Assembly: GCF_033568475.1 (NCBI RefSeq)
Contig: NC_133121.1
Coordinates: 3,968,001-4,032,000 of the forward strand
DNA: 64,000 bases
DNA from: Henckelia pumila
Lineage: Eukaryota > Streptophyta > Magnoliopsida > Lamiales > Gesneriaceae
Direction: 5' to 3'
Shown: in pieces, positions 51,671 to 62,813 of the stretch
Layout of the letters: each line of letters begins with the position of its first letter
Position numbering within the stretch: the stretch's first letter is position 1
The notes under the pieces: generated by a model
Told to the model about the DNA's origin: nothing
Database searches by the model: none
The model's input: only the letters and a program-made list of their open reading frames with translations
Made by a program: the position numbers and the translations under genes

Positions 51671-53577
51671 AGCGATCAGCGAATCAGCAGACAAATTGAA
51701 GTTTTTCTAACCGTGGACCAAAGAAATCTCAGTTTCGTTGTGAGTCCCTCGTTTGTTTTAATCTTTCTCGGTCTTTAATTTAGTTATCAATATTTGTTTC
51801 AACTTCGTTGTTAGATAATTTTGTTTATTGAGCAATTGAAGCATAGTTTTATGAACTGATACTGTTTAAATCAAAGAAGCTGGATAGATTCTCTTTACTT
51901 TTAGCTTTTAAGATAAAGATGAGGAAAGGATGAATAGGCACCAGGCAGGAGACATTTGCATTTTTTGTTTTTATTCCTCCTAGTATTTTGGTTGACGATG
52001 GATTTATTTTGAGGTGAATTTCATATTTGAAGAAGTACCCGGAAAAAAAAAATCAGATTTTATTGCTTGATTTATTGTGTTATTGTTCAGTTATGCATAA
52101 ATTGGCGTTTCTTGAAGATTTGTGAAGTGGGTTTTGCTTGTAAATTGGTTTTACGATAAAAGCTCTGTTCTTGGCGAAAATGATTCTCCTTCATTATCAC
52201 GTGTTTCTTTAGCTGTTTATAAAAATAATATTTGTTTTCAACTGATTTCTTTTGTTAAACTTAGTTTGCAGCGCAGAGAGATTTTATCTAGAGTAAAACT
52301 GGGTGTAAGATCGCAATACCTTGGTAACTAGCAATGATCCATATATAGTGTTCTCCTTTCGCCCTCTCGTTATGTCTTAAAAAGGGCATCTCATAGAGCT
52401 AAAAGATGTGGTTAATGGGTAGCTGAAATTGGAATTGTTATTGCCACCCCCAAAACGCTAGCTCAATAAGCATTCCTGAGATGTGACGCGGGATACCTGT
52501 TTGAGGCTCTTTTGTTCATGTTGTTAATTTTTCCCATTGTTGTTCGAAACTTAAGAGATCGGAGGTATAGCTACTATATTATATAAGGGAATGCACAGTC
52601 CAGCTCCTCTCATTACAACCGTAGCATAGGGATGTCCAACATCCCGGGGTTGAGTTTATCATTCTGAAAGGTGCCGAATTAAAGGGAGGGCCTGTGGAGA
52701 CTCTGAGGCTCGAAGGGGAAATGGACCTCTGAGGCCCTAACATGGCTGAAGAGATGCAAATGTGCTTACTGGAAGGGAGGAGATAGCCGATACGTGTATT
52801 GGAGGGATAAAGGAGAAATACCATAGCTAGAGGTGGAGTCTCCAATGAACTAGTTATAAGATGTAGCTACTGAGCTAATGTTAAAACTTTTCCTTTGGCT
52901 TTGATATTCAAATATTGAGCTAATATGGCAAGGAAGTGTCTTTGGATTGAAACGTGCATTTAGTAAGGGCCTCTTGCATTAAAATGCTACAAAATGTGAA
53001 GAATGAAAGGCCATGTTTCTCAAAATTCTTGAGTTAGAAACTGGAGTTTTGTTTCATTGGTTCCTTTCCCTTACTATTCTGATGAGTTTTCTCTGTTATG
53101 CCATTAACACCGAATAACTTTCTCTCATGATGATAGTCATTTGGATTTTGAAACTATTTATTGCAATAATCTATCTTTGCTGCTGGTAATGGGAGGTTTC
53201 AACGAAAACTTGGGTAATGTTTAGGAGAGCTTATAGGAAGCACTTCTTAGCTTTTCGTTTACAAAATTTCACAAAATTTTAAATTTTTGTTAAAGGAAAA
53301 GTTGAGAAATGCTTCTAAGAAACTCTACCTAACACTACCATAGTCAATTAAGATGCTATAATTTTTATCGCGATGTATGTTTACAGTCAAGTGCATTTTG
53401 CAAGCTATTCCTGGTTGTTGATGTCTTTTGCTGCGCCAAATAGATCAACTTCAAGTTGTTTTTCCTCTTTGGCATTTTAAGTATGTTTCTTCGGCTAGAC
53501 AATATCTATCAACGCACTGAATTATTCAATTTCCATCACCAACGAGAATTAGCAGCCATGTCTTTAAATTTGCGCAG
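51670..53577 (+). other. Probable 5' UTR exon and long 5' UTR intron of the CENP-V-like gene
   Basis: A leader exon may end near 51740 (TTTCGTT before GTGAGTCC). A good acceptor, TTTAAATTTGCGCAG, ends at 53577, 15 bp before the ATG. The implied intron is about 1.8 kb and holds a GC-richer segment (about 52440-52860) and the MITE copy at 53215-53338. The acceptor is convincing; the donor is only a guess. Confidence 0.4.
53215..53338. repeat. Short palindromic MITE, copy 2
   Basis: The ends AATGTTTAGGAGAGCTTA and, inverted, AGTGTTAGGTAGAGTTTC match copy 1 at 25940-26058, with the same AAATTTCACAAAATTTT core. It lies in the presumed 5' UTR intron of the CENP-V-like gene. Confidence 0.55.
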
Positions 53578-53592
53578 ATACCAAATTCTGAA

Positions 53593-54012
53593 ATGGACTC
53601 TAAGACGTCAATCCACAAAGGCGGATGCCACTGCAAGAGAGTAAGATGGCAAGTACGAGCTCCAAAGAGTGTCGTAGCCTGGAAATGCAACTGCTCAAAT
53701 TGCTCGATGAGAGGGAATGTTCACTTTGTCGTCCCATCGCAGCAGTTTGAACTCGACGAAGATTCCAAACAGTTTCTAACGACTTATACTTTTGGCACAC
53801 ACACAGCCAAGCATATGTTCTGCAAAATCTGTGGCATAACTTCATTTTATATCCCAAGGTCGAACCCGGATGGTATAGCAGTTACACTCGGATGTGTAGA
53901 CCCTGGAACACTGACTCATGTCGAGATCAGGAAATTTGATGGAACTGATTGGGAAGGATCATACAATCAGTCAGGCATTTCGGCTTGTTCGAAAATGGAT
54001 GCAGAAATTTAG
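53593..54012 (+). CDS. CENP-V / GFA-fold zinc-binding protein
   Basis: This single coding exon encodes 139 residues, essentially one GFA (Mss4-like) domain. Zinc-binding cysteines are visible: GGCHC (C12, C14), CNCSNC (C32, C34, C37) and CKICG (C76, C79). The signature FCKICGITSFYIPRSNPDG is typical of plant proteins annotated 'centromere protein V' (similar to Arabidopsis At5g16940, from memory). Bacterial relatives are called glutathione-dependent formaldehyde-activating enzymes, though the true activity of most members is unknown. The length fits the family and the ORF is intact. The ATG at 53593 follows a plausible 5' UTR splice acceptor. The next gene lies 770 bp downstream on the same strand. 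Confidence 0.92.
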   Translation: MDSKTSIHKGGCHCKRVRWQVRAPKSVVAWKCNCSNCSMRGNVHFVVPSQQFELDEDSKQFLTTYTFGTHTAKHMFCKICGITSFYIPRSNPDGIAVTLGCVDPGTLTHVEIRKFDGTDWEGSYNQSGISACSKMDAEI

Positions 54013-54783
54013 TCGAAGAATGTCATCAAGGACCAATGTATAATTCAGTGGCGGATTCCTAAATATCAAAGTTTTGTCTCCAGAAATAAATCGTTTTTTT
54101 TCCTACTTACTCATATGAAATCTCGAGTCTGCCCATGATTGTATTGCTTGTTTACTTGCATGTGTTAGAATTTTATCCAAATATACATAAAGAAAAATTA
54201 TATCTTTCGTCTTACAAATCACATGATTGTATTGCTAGTAGGGACTAGGGAGTATGTAGAGTTTCTTGATCCCATTCCATTATTTCTTGAAAATATGGAC
54301 TTTTTTGCTATTTAATGGAATCAAACCAAAATTCCTAACATAACCCTTCCACGTCAGCATGAGGTCGACTTCTAGTCGCCGCGTCTGACTTATTTGGATA
54401 ATTCTCCTTCTAATTATCTTCTTTAATCTCTGCTTAACTGCCAGTAATTCAACGGCCCCGATTCGTCTCGTAAACTCTGTCAAAGCTCAGGCTTGCCTTA
54501 ACCTCCAGTTCAAGATGACTCAGCATTTTCTCCGTGCGAATAAATGGCCCATTTCGTGAAATGGGATCATCTTCTCACCTCAAATCAACCGCGCAATGCA
54601 GTTAAGCCCAACGGAAATTTTCAGAATTCGAGTTCTTTACCAACTTCTTGGACTTCCCCAGATCTTTTAAACCCTCAACCGTTCACCAAGATTTTGCATT
54701 TCTGAAAGATTTCGAGCTATTTTTCCAGTGCGAAGCAATGGAATCTGAGTGAGAAAGGAAGACACTTTTCACGAGTTTAAAGA

Positions 54784-57761
54784 ATGGAGCCTACATTTCT
54801 TGGTCTTGACACGAACACAAAAAATCCCAAAAGATTTTATGGCTTCCACACGTTCGCGGAACCGGGCTGCCCCGTCTCTCTCACCGGTGCCTTTCGCGAT
54901 AACGTCCGCCATTTTCTTCGAGAATGTGCGGTGCTCGAGGATTACGATGTAGAGGGAATGCCCGTTTGGTGTACTTTTTTGGTGTACGAGAGCAAGGGCG
55001 TTGTGCTTCCTCTGTTTACAGTTGAAGAAAATGTGAAGCACTCTAATAGGCCCTTCTGTGATTACTGCCGCTGCGCTGGTTAGTGACCTTTTGTTTATTC
55101 TATTGATTTTGAACCATGCTTGGGGTAAATTTGATGTGGGGTTTGTGTTTTATTTTTTATTTATTTTTTGTTTGTGCAAGCAATGTACATCTTGAGTTGG
55201 GTTTATGCTATTTTTTAAATCCTTTTTTAATTTTCGTAACGCAGGGTGGAGCAACCATTTCGTGTCAAAAAGAAAGTACCATTTTATAATTCCAGTTGAT
55301 GATGAGTGGAATAAGTCTCTTGATGAGGGTGCTTTTGATCTTCAATCTCACTTCTTGCATGGTTTGATTCACTGCAATGGATTTGGGCATTTACTCTGCA
55401 TAAATGGGATTGAAGGGGGTTCTAAGTTCATCTGTGGTCGAGAACTCATGGATCTCTGGGACCGTATCTGCACCAGCTTTAATGCTCGGTAACGAGATCT
55501 CTTAGCTTTCAATTTTGCATTTTCCGTTCTGGTTGATATATGATCTGGATATGAATATGGTTACTGGATTTTGACGCCACCGTAATGAATATCTAATGCT
55601 GTTTTTCTTGAAAATATTGAGTTACACGTTTACGAAATCCCTGACACATTTACGTGATTGGAAGTTGGTTTTGGATCTTATAAACTGTTAACAAAGGAAA
55701 CTTATTATCAATTCATTTTGGATCTTATAAACTGTTAACAAAGGAAACTTATTATCAATTTATTCCTGATTATATGATTACTCCACAGTCGGCTAGAGAG
55801 ATCATGGTTTGAACCTTCCCGAATCTATGATGGATATTTCTGTCTGATGTGATCAGACAAGGAAGAAGTACTGAAACCAAATAATTGTTTTCTTTCAATT
55901 TCATAATTTGTAATTATCAAACTGTTGACAGAATTCTAATAGCATTAAGCTTGGTTATAGGATCAAAAAAACGTTTATTTGTTGTATAGTTTTAACAGTT
56001 AAAATATGTTCGAGAAAAAGTTATCGAATAGCACTTGTAGTCACATGATTTAATTGCTCTATAGATTGTCAGAGTTCTCAGTTGTTTCACTAGACACTAG
56101 TATTTCATTGTCGTTGAAGAGAAGTCATGAGAACATTTTCAGTTTCTTGCATGAAATATTCGAATAATTTGTTTCGTAGGAAAATCTCGGTGGAGGATTT
56201 GTCCAAAAAGCATATGATGGATCTCCGCCTGCTTTATGGAGTTGCTTATGGACGTTCCTGGTTTGGTAGATGGGGATACCAATTCTGTCATGGAAGCTTT
56301 GGCGTGAAGTGGCATAACTATGAAAAGGCTATAAATATTCTCAGCTCCTTGGAGCTGGATCAAGTAATTGATGATTTCAGTTTCACCACTGGATGCACGT
56401 TTATAAAACAGATTATCCACCATTACAGAAATCTTAGTGAGGCCAGTTTGGTTACAGTTCGAGATCTCTTCAGATTTATGCTTACTCTCAAGATGAAAAC
56501 TCCTGCCGAAAAACATACAACCATTTCTGCAGCGATTTCACAATGTTCTGGGAAAAACTCGCGCTTTTTTGCACCTGTCAGGGCTTGTTCCTGGAAAATT
56601 GCCACTCGAACTCCTATTAAGAACGGCACATTTGCCAAAGAAAAATCCTCCAAATGCAGAAAATTTTCCAATCTTGCTGCTAATATGGATAGTAGATGGC
56701 CAGTCAGGAGACTCGAGCAAGTTGCAGATGTCATTGTTGATGCCTTGAAAGAAAAGAGAGAAGAGAAAGGCTGCCATAATTGGATGACCAGACAAGAGGT
56801 TCGTGATGCAGCCCGTCTCCATGTTGGTGATACAGGGTTGATAGATCATGTGCTAAAAGCCATGAACAATGTCATTGTTGGAAAGTACGTTGTTCGACGA
56901 GCTGTGAACCGATCCACTAAAGTGCTGGAATATAGCATTCAAGATCTCAAGTGTGTCAAATTTGGGGCCTGTCCAGCAACTGTTTCAAAGACAATTCATA
57001 CATTTGGTGTAGTTCCTGGAAGAAACATTTATGAAGATCTCTACATGTTCTATACGTATTTGTTCAGGGACTATCCGGAGTTTGAATCAGTGCAACTGGC
57101 TGTTCAAACCATTCTCTGTAGTAAACTTTTTGTGAAGGAGTGGCATTTTAGAGATGAAGAGGATGACTTGTTAAGGTTTGTTTGCAGATTAACGACAAGT
57201 TCACTTGACTTAAATGCTGAACTTTTTCCAGATTTTCCACCCGAGGAATTCATTGTAGTTCCACCCTACTCTACCATCGGTGATCTAAAACTGTCGGTGC
57301 AAAATGTGTTGAGGGACACTTACTTTGTGACAGAAAGACTAGTGGTGACTGATGTTGTGGAGTTGGAGGGAATGGAGGACAACGAGGTTCTTTTTGGGAT
57401 TATTGAGTCGGGTACTGAGCTTTCGGTGAGGGGTTTTGGGTTAGACGATGAATCGGATTTGAGATACGAAGGGGGAGCCGAGAACTGGACAGTAAGATGC
57501 AAGTGTGGAGCTGAAGATGACGATGGAGAAAGAATGGTGTCATGCGACATATGTGAGATATGGCAGCATACACGTTGCAATGGTGTTGAAGACACAGATA
57601 CCGCGCCAAGATTGTTTGTATGTGATTTTTGTTGCAGTAACCTCGCACCAGTACAGCAGACGCAGTGTGGGCTTGGGTTCGAGTGGGATCAATCGTACAA
57701 GGTTCCAATGGTGCTGCCCCATTTGCCTGAGCTTAACATGGGGTCACTGTATTGTAAATAG
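54784..57761 (+). CDS. MMD1: PHD-finger protein, MALE MEIOCYTE DEATH 1 (MMD1/DUET) type
   Basis: Exons 54784-55078, 55245-55488 and 56180-57761 join in frame (CRCA|GWSNHF and FNA|RKISVED) to give 706 residues, close to the roughly 700 of Arabidopsis MMD1/DUET. The N-terminus KRFYGFHTFAEPGCPVSLTG and the blocks GMPVWCTFLVYE, HCNGFGHLLCINGIEGGSKF and YGRSWFGRWGYQFCHGSFGV are characteristic of the MS1/MMD1 family. The C4HC3 PHD finger starts at residue 620 (CKCG...CDIC...WQHTRC...CDFC). Arabidopsis MMD1 reads histone H3 methylation and is needed for male meiosis, including chromosome condensation. Relatives of unknown function exist (At1g33420, At2g01810), so orthology is likely but not proven. 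Intron 2 carries a 47-bp tandem duplication. Confidence 0.9.
55669..55760. repeat. 47-bp tandem duplication in MMD1-type intron 2
   Basis: Two near-identical copies of a 47-bp unit run from TTTTGGATCTTATAAACTGT to GGAAACTTATTATCAATT (55669-55715 and 55716-55760). No mismatch is visible except at the junction, which implies a recent origin. Confidence 0.9.
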
Positions 57762-59299
57762 GTTTGATCCTTGAGAAATTCTTGAGTCGAGGAAACAATT
57801 TTTGGGGACCTATGTAGGCTTTATTACTGCATATCTCATCAAGTTTCTTGATTGTAAAAATGTTCTGCAACAAATCTTGTGGGCATCAAGACAAGTAATT
57901 ACTATGGCTCATCAAGTGTCTTGAATGTACATGTGTTTCATGAACATCGATAAAAAATTTAAACCTACCTGTATGCATCGATGGATAGGAACTTTGATTT
58001 GGCCCATATGGCCTGATCGTCCAATTACTCGCCTAGCCATCAGCCTCGACTATCACGAAAGGAGATGCATGCCCACAGGGGCATAAGCGAGTTTGTAAGG
58101 CCTGAGGTGATGTGGGAAGAAATTCCTCAGCGTTGCGGGTTCGATCCTCGTGTGGAGCATATTCCTCATTGAAATATTTGGGGGTATGCTCTGGGGGTTG
58201 GACCATGTTGTTCCCTCTCTCAGGTCCCTGCCTACTCGTGTACATCCCTCGATTTAACCCCGCATGAGCCAATGGGCCTTTGATTCATGTGGGATGGGGT
58301 CCCCTTCGGGATCAACCATTTTAGACGAAAGGAGATGCATCATCTATAGAGACAATTTTGGTATGTTGGTACCTGCTATGTCCATTTTCATAATTGCTAA
58401 ATTACCCCTCTTTTATAACACAAATATCAATATTACCCTTTTCTACAAATTAATAATAAATTTACCCATGTTTCACGAACTGATCACTAAATTGATCAAA
58501 ATGGAAAATTGTATTCTCGAATTTTTATAATGTATATTTGTTTCACTGAAATTTGAACATTAATGATAAAAAGACGTAAAAAAACAAACATACGATATCA
58601 AATATATATATTTTTTTGAAAAATCCATCAACTATACATACATGCATAGAAAAGAAGAGGCAACCTGTGGAGTAAAACTTTAGACTTTTTTTATTTATTT
58701 TTTTATTTTTTTACGGCGGTTCCAGATGAGCACGATTTCCGATCGAAAGATTCGCGGTGATCATTATAATTTAATTGTGAGCTTAACATAGACCATAATA
58801 ATAATCTTACTCCATTATCAATAAATAATATATCTAGTAATAATTTTTAAAATTTATCTAACTGGCACATCGATCATATCGTAGAACAGTACCGGAGACT
58901 CCGGAAACGTGTGCTCTAACTTCTAACATTGACTGTATTATTTCAAGTTAACACTTTTGCAAGTACCGTTAATATTTTCCCATATATATAAATAAAAAAA
59001 TGATACGGTGAGCAATCATCGTGCTCACATCAAGTTTGTTGATGTGTTACTCACCTATTAAATATGTTTTGATGTCTATGAATTATGATTTAGTTTGTCT
59101 CATACTAAAATAACTATGGCTCCCAAATATGAAACCGTACCTTTTAAATTATTCTTTTGGGATAATATATTTAACCAAGAAACCAGAGACATTGAATTAA
59201 TATTTGCAACAAATATTAGCTAAAGTTAGAAAAAAAAAATAAAGAAAATAACGAATACCCAAATGAATTATATATATTTGCTTAATGATACAAATATAT
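57762..59299. other. Convergent intergenic region
   Basis: It lies between the 3' ends of the MMD1-type gene (+) and the methyltransferase-like gene (-) and holds the SINE at 58071-58324. I see no further gene. Confidence 0.5.
58071..58324 (+). mobile_element. SINE with perfect 16-bp target-site duplication
   Basis: This 254-bp insertion is flanked by ACGAAAGGAGATGCAT at 58055-58070 and 58325-58340. A polymerase III B box, GGTTCGATCC, lies at 58138-58147; GGCATAAGCG at its 5' end is a weak A box. The 3' part GGGGTCCCCTTCGGGATCAA occurs again, inverted, at 3723-3771. Head, size and long duplication indicate a tRNA-derived SINE. The exact duplication suggests a fairly young insertion. Confidence 0.8.
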
Positions 59300-60511
59300 T
59301 CACCAAGAATTTATCAATGGCTTTTCCAACAACGCAGAGAGATACATCTCCTTAAACTCGGGCCCCCGGTCCATCTTCCTCCCAACTCCCCACTTCACTT
59401 TCTTGAACCCCACACTCTCTATGAGCGGCACGTACACTTTCTCCAGTTCTTCCCCTACGCAGAAGAAATGGTCCAGCCAGAACAAACCCCCGGGCCTCAG
59501 AACCCTGTAAATATCGAAGACCACGAAATGCAACAACGTTGTTGGGATCCAGTTGCTAAGCACATGCATCGAATGTACGATGTCCAGCGTGTTGTCGAAG
59601 AATGGAAGCCTCTGTGAAATGCTCATGTATAATGGGATCATCCCTCTCGAAGCAATGAAGCTGTTGAATGGGCCATTCAGATTCATCGAAGTGGTTATTA
59701 TGGTCACGTTTCTCTGCATCATCCTCACGGCGAACGTGGCCACTCCGCCCCCTATGTCGAGCCCGATTCGGATGGTTCCGGGGGGTCGTTTCATGGACAA
59801 CACCTCGTCGATGGAGAAGTCGATGTCGGTGCTTCTTGAACCCGTCGTCCAACGATGTTTTTCCCTCCAGTTAAGGTCGAAACAGTCGTTGCAATCGTCG
59901 GAGGATCTCTGCATGCGGCGGCTGATCAAGCATGAGTAGCTTTTGCAGGTGTAAGCAGTCCACACGACGGAGGAATCGGAGGGGGTGGACCAAAGGCTGT
60001 CGGGGAGAGGATGGGGTTCCGCGTACGCCTTCGGGGCAGCAGGGCGGCAGCGGCGGCGGGGGAGCGGTTCGCAGCCGCCGAGGAGGAGTTTCTGCGCCAA
60101 CGCCTCGTCGTCAGGGCAGGATCCATTGACCACGTACGACATGTAGCGGCGGAGCAAGGGTCGGAGCCTGATGCATGGGCTGCCGACCGGCGGTAGGATT
60201 TCGTCGGAGTCGAAGTTGGCATTGAATCCGTAGGGGAGTTTCTGTGGAGAGGTGAAGGCGATGAACTCCGGCGGAAGGTCGTCGGGTACTGTTTTGGAAT
60301 GATCGGTTAGTTTCTCCGGCGGCGGTTTTTGATCATCATGAGTGGCTGTGGTTATTGATATTGATGGTGGAGATAATTTGAGTGAGCAAGAAGACATGAA
60401 GGTAGTGGAAACAAGCAAAGTGAGAAGATTAGAAGACAAAAGTAGGAAAAGAAAGAATAGGGTTTTGCATGAGATTAGTGATCTTGCAATATTTTGTGAA
60501 GAGCTTTCCAT
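59300..60511 (-). CDS. Membrane-anchored SAM-dependent methyltransferase-like protein
   Basis: This intronless gene encodes 403 residues. A short N-terminal tail is followed by one hydrophobic segment (about residues 17-38), giving a type II membrane topology typical of Golgi enzymes (inference). A Pro-rich linker and a plant-specific Cys-containing region (CIRLRPLLRRYM, YTCKSYSCL, CNDCFDL) follow. The methyltransferase core has motif I IGLDIGGGVATF (about 249-260), an acidic D310IVHSMHVLSNW and the late motif RVLRPGGLFWLDHFF (336-350). Similar plant proteins are annotated only as 'SAM-dependent methyltransferase superfamily'; the substrate is unknown. The ATG at 60511 gives the full hydrophobic anchor. 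The coding region is clearly GC-richer than its flanks. Confidence 0.88.
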   Translation of the reverse strand: MESSSQNIARSLISCKTLFFLFLLLSSNLLTLLVSTTFMSSCSLKLSPPSISITTATHDDQKPPPEKLTDHSKTVPDDLPPEFIAFTSPQKLPYGFNANFDSDEILPPVGSPCIRLRPLLRRYMSYVVNGSCPDDEALAQKLLLGGCEPLPRRRCRPAAPKAYAEPHPLPDSLWSTPSDSSVVWTAYTCKSYSCLISRRMQRSSDDCNDCFDLNWREKHRWTTGSRSTDIDFSIDEVLSMKRPPGTIRIGLDIGGGVATFAVRMMQRNVTIITTSMNLNGPFNSFIASRGMIPLYMSISQRLPFFDNTLDIVHSMHVLSNWIPTTLLHFVVFDIYRVLRPGGLFWLDHFFCVGEELEKVYVPLIESVGFKKVKWGVGRKMDRGPEFKEMYLSALLEKPLINSW

Positions 60512-61371
60512 TCTAGTTCAGTCTAATTTTCATGCTACTGAAAAGTAGTACTTAATTAGGTTTTATATATGTGTAAGTTTGAATAATATTTATAATTAAT
60601 TAACAAATACTTGATCCATTTTATATCTATATTTATATTTCCTGGAGATATGCATGCCTCATTAATTGCGCAGTTAAAAAATAATAATAATTTAGGCTCC
60701 TCATGAGTTGTCTTGAATAAAAAATGTAAGGTCAAAACATGGTATCGTAAATCACGTTGGAGATCTATTTTAAAACTAAAATATAAAATAATTATTAGGA
60801 AATTACGGAGTACTGTGTATCGTATAAAATAATAATAAATGTTAAGAACGTGTTTGGAAAAAAAATATTATTTTAAAGAAAATAATTAAATTTATAGTGT
60901 GTGAAGATTTTTGAAAAAGCAGAAACTAGTGTGTTTGATAAATAAACTAGACTAGATAATGTTTCATTGGGTATCGTCTAACATGAATGAATATGAAGAG
61001 TAATTTTGGATATATAGACAAAAATTAATATTAAGGGGAAGAAGGTCCATAAAACTTTCTATTTATTTATCAAACTATCAATTAGAATCAACATGTAACT
61101 AGTTTCTGGATTTGGATTAAATTAAATAGAAGAAAATTTTGAAATTAAAAAATATAAAAAAAACTAATTATTACAAAAGAAAAATAAACGATTATTTTTT
61201 TGAGATTGCAAACACTTCCGAAACAGTATAATTAGAGCTTTATAACAACCATTAGAACTTTATCTGGAACTTTATCTGGTAGGTACGTACGTAGAAATGT
61301 TAGTCCACACTATAATTTCAACATTAAAATAATGCAAGAGCAAGCAAAAACTTAATGCCGATGTATATACT

Positions 61372-61581
61372 ATTTCGTACGTGTGATTCTTGATTAACCA
61401 CCTCCCCTATATGTGATCATGCAATCATTATACGACAACTTCGATATTAGAATATTATTAATACACCATATATATTCAGTTGTTTAATTAGCCGAAAATA
61501 TTCCAAACAATCAATGTGATCAGAATAATTCTGAAATTTCGTACGTGTGATTCTTGATTAACCACCTCCCCTATATGTGAT
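61372..61581. repeat. Spaced direct repeat, 46 bp, identical copies
   Basis: The segment from ATTTCGTACGTGTGATTCTT through CCACCTCCCCTATATGTGAT occurs at 61372-61417 and again at 61536-61581, identical as read, 164 bp apart. Confidence 0.9.
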
Positions 61582-62295
61582 TATTTATCACACACAACAC
61601 ATGCAACACAAAACAAATTACGAGGACATATACCTTTTTTTAAAAAATATAGAAATATTGATTTATCATCGAGTCATACCAATTTCCATAACAAAATTAA
61701 TCTCGATTCGTTTAATTCTCATTCTATAGTATCACTTCAATATATACCGATGCAGTCACCGAAGATATTATTGTTTAGCTAGTTGGATATTGTACATGAG
61801 TTAATTCTTAGGCATCGCTTGACTCGTGGATGAGATGATGAATGATTTTTAAAGATGATAAAAGAGAGGAAACACTAATTAAAGCATTATATATATCAAA
61901 ACTTTTATTCATAACACAGCTACAATAAAATCTTGAATTCTTCTCCTCAGCTCCATTGATTTCTTAGGAGCTTAATTTGGCCGAGTCCAAATAGCCTCTT
62001 AAGAGAAAGTCAATGCCACCTTAATTTTCAAGCTCGAAGAAAATTCAAATTAAAGCAAAATAATAATACTAATAATAACACCGATGTGGATCCTAAATTT
62101 GAGGAGAAACGTGAACAATATGTTATATGGGAACTATTAATTTTTTTTTATATATAAAAAAAAGTAGATCTTCTCTATGAAATAATGTCATGCTCCTATA
62201 TTTGTGAGATATAGGATGGTTTTGTATAGTTACAGTGGAAAATAATATTTTTAATGAGTTAAATTTATCGAAAACTCTTCTAAAAAATTAGCTGA

Positions 62296-62442
62296 CAGGT
62301 GGGGAGAAGACCATGAGTATGGGCCTGGGCCAGGATTCAGAAGAATTTGTACTTAATCCTGGTGGTACAAGTTCGATTTCTGGGGAGGGCAAAAACTCCC
62401 CCAACCAGGTGGGGAGAAAGACCATGAGTATGGGCCTGGGCC
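62296..62442 (+). repeat. Duplicated GC-rich segment with tRNA-like B box
   Basis: CAGGTGGGGAGAA(A)GACCATGAGTATGGGCCTGGGCC occurs at 62296-62331 and 62406-62442 with a one-base indel. Between them, GGTACAAGTTCGATTTCTGG resembles a T-arm/B box, so this may be a rearranged SINE head. I could not define its ends. Confidence 0.4.
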
Positions 62443-62589
62443 CCAGAGCAAAAGGCCAGATGGGACAGAAGCAGAGGGACGCACCCAACCCATTACAGTT
62501 ATAATCATATATTACATGCCCATTAAATAAAGTTATATCATTATAATTTCATGCCCATTAATTATCATTATTAGTCCTGCATGTTTCGA

Positions 62590-62813
62590 TTTTTGACAAT
62601 TTTCGTTTTTTTTTTTTCGAAAATACTTACGTGACACTCTACACGTCAGCTCCACATCAGCACTACAATGGTTTCACATCAGCGTTGCATCGGAAAAAGA
62701 ACTAAAATTACCAAAAAAAATTAAAAATAACGGACTAAACCTGAAATCTGAAAACATAAAGGACCAAAATCGCAAAATGACAAAATTACAGGACGAAAAA
62801 AGCAATTTTCCCT
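62590..62813 (-). repeat. Second copy of the Nudix-intron MITE
   Basis: It ends AAAAAAGCAATTTTCCC, the inverse of the start GGGGAAATTGCTTTCTTT seen at 44976. It shares ACATCAGCGTTGCATCGGAA and AACTAAAATTACCAAAAAA with that copy. The left boundary is uncertain. Confidence 0.5.

Noticed and set aside
59553-60222. Overlapping open frames on both strands of the methyltransferase gene
   Set aside because: They are shadows of a GC-rich coding region; only the 403-codon frame has conserved motifs.
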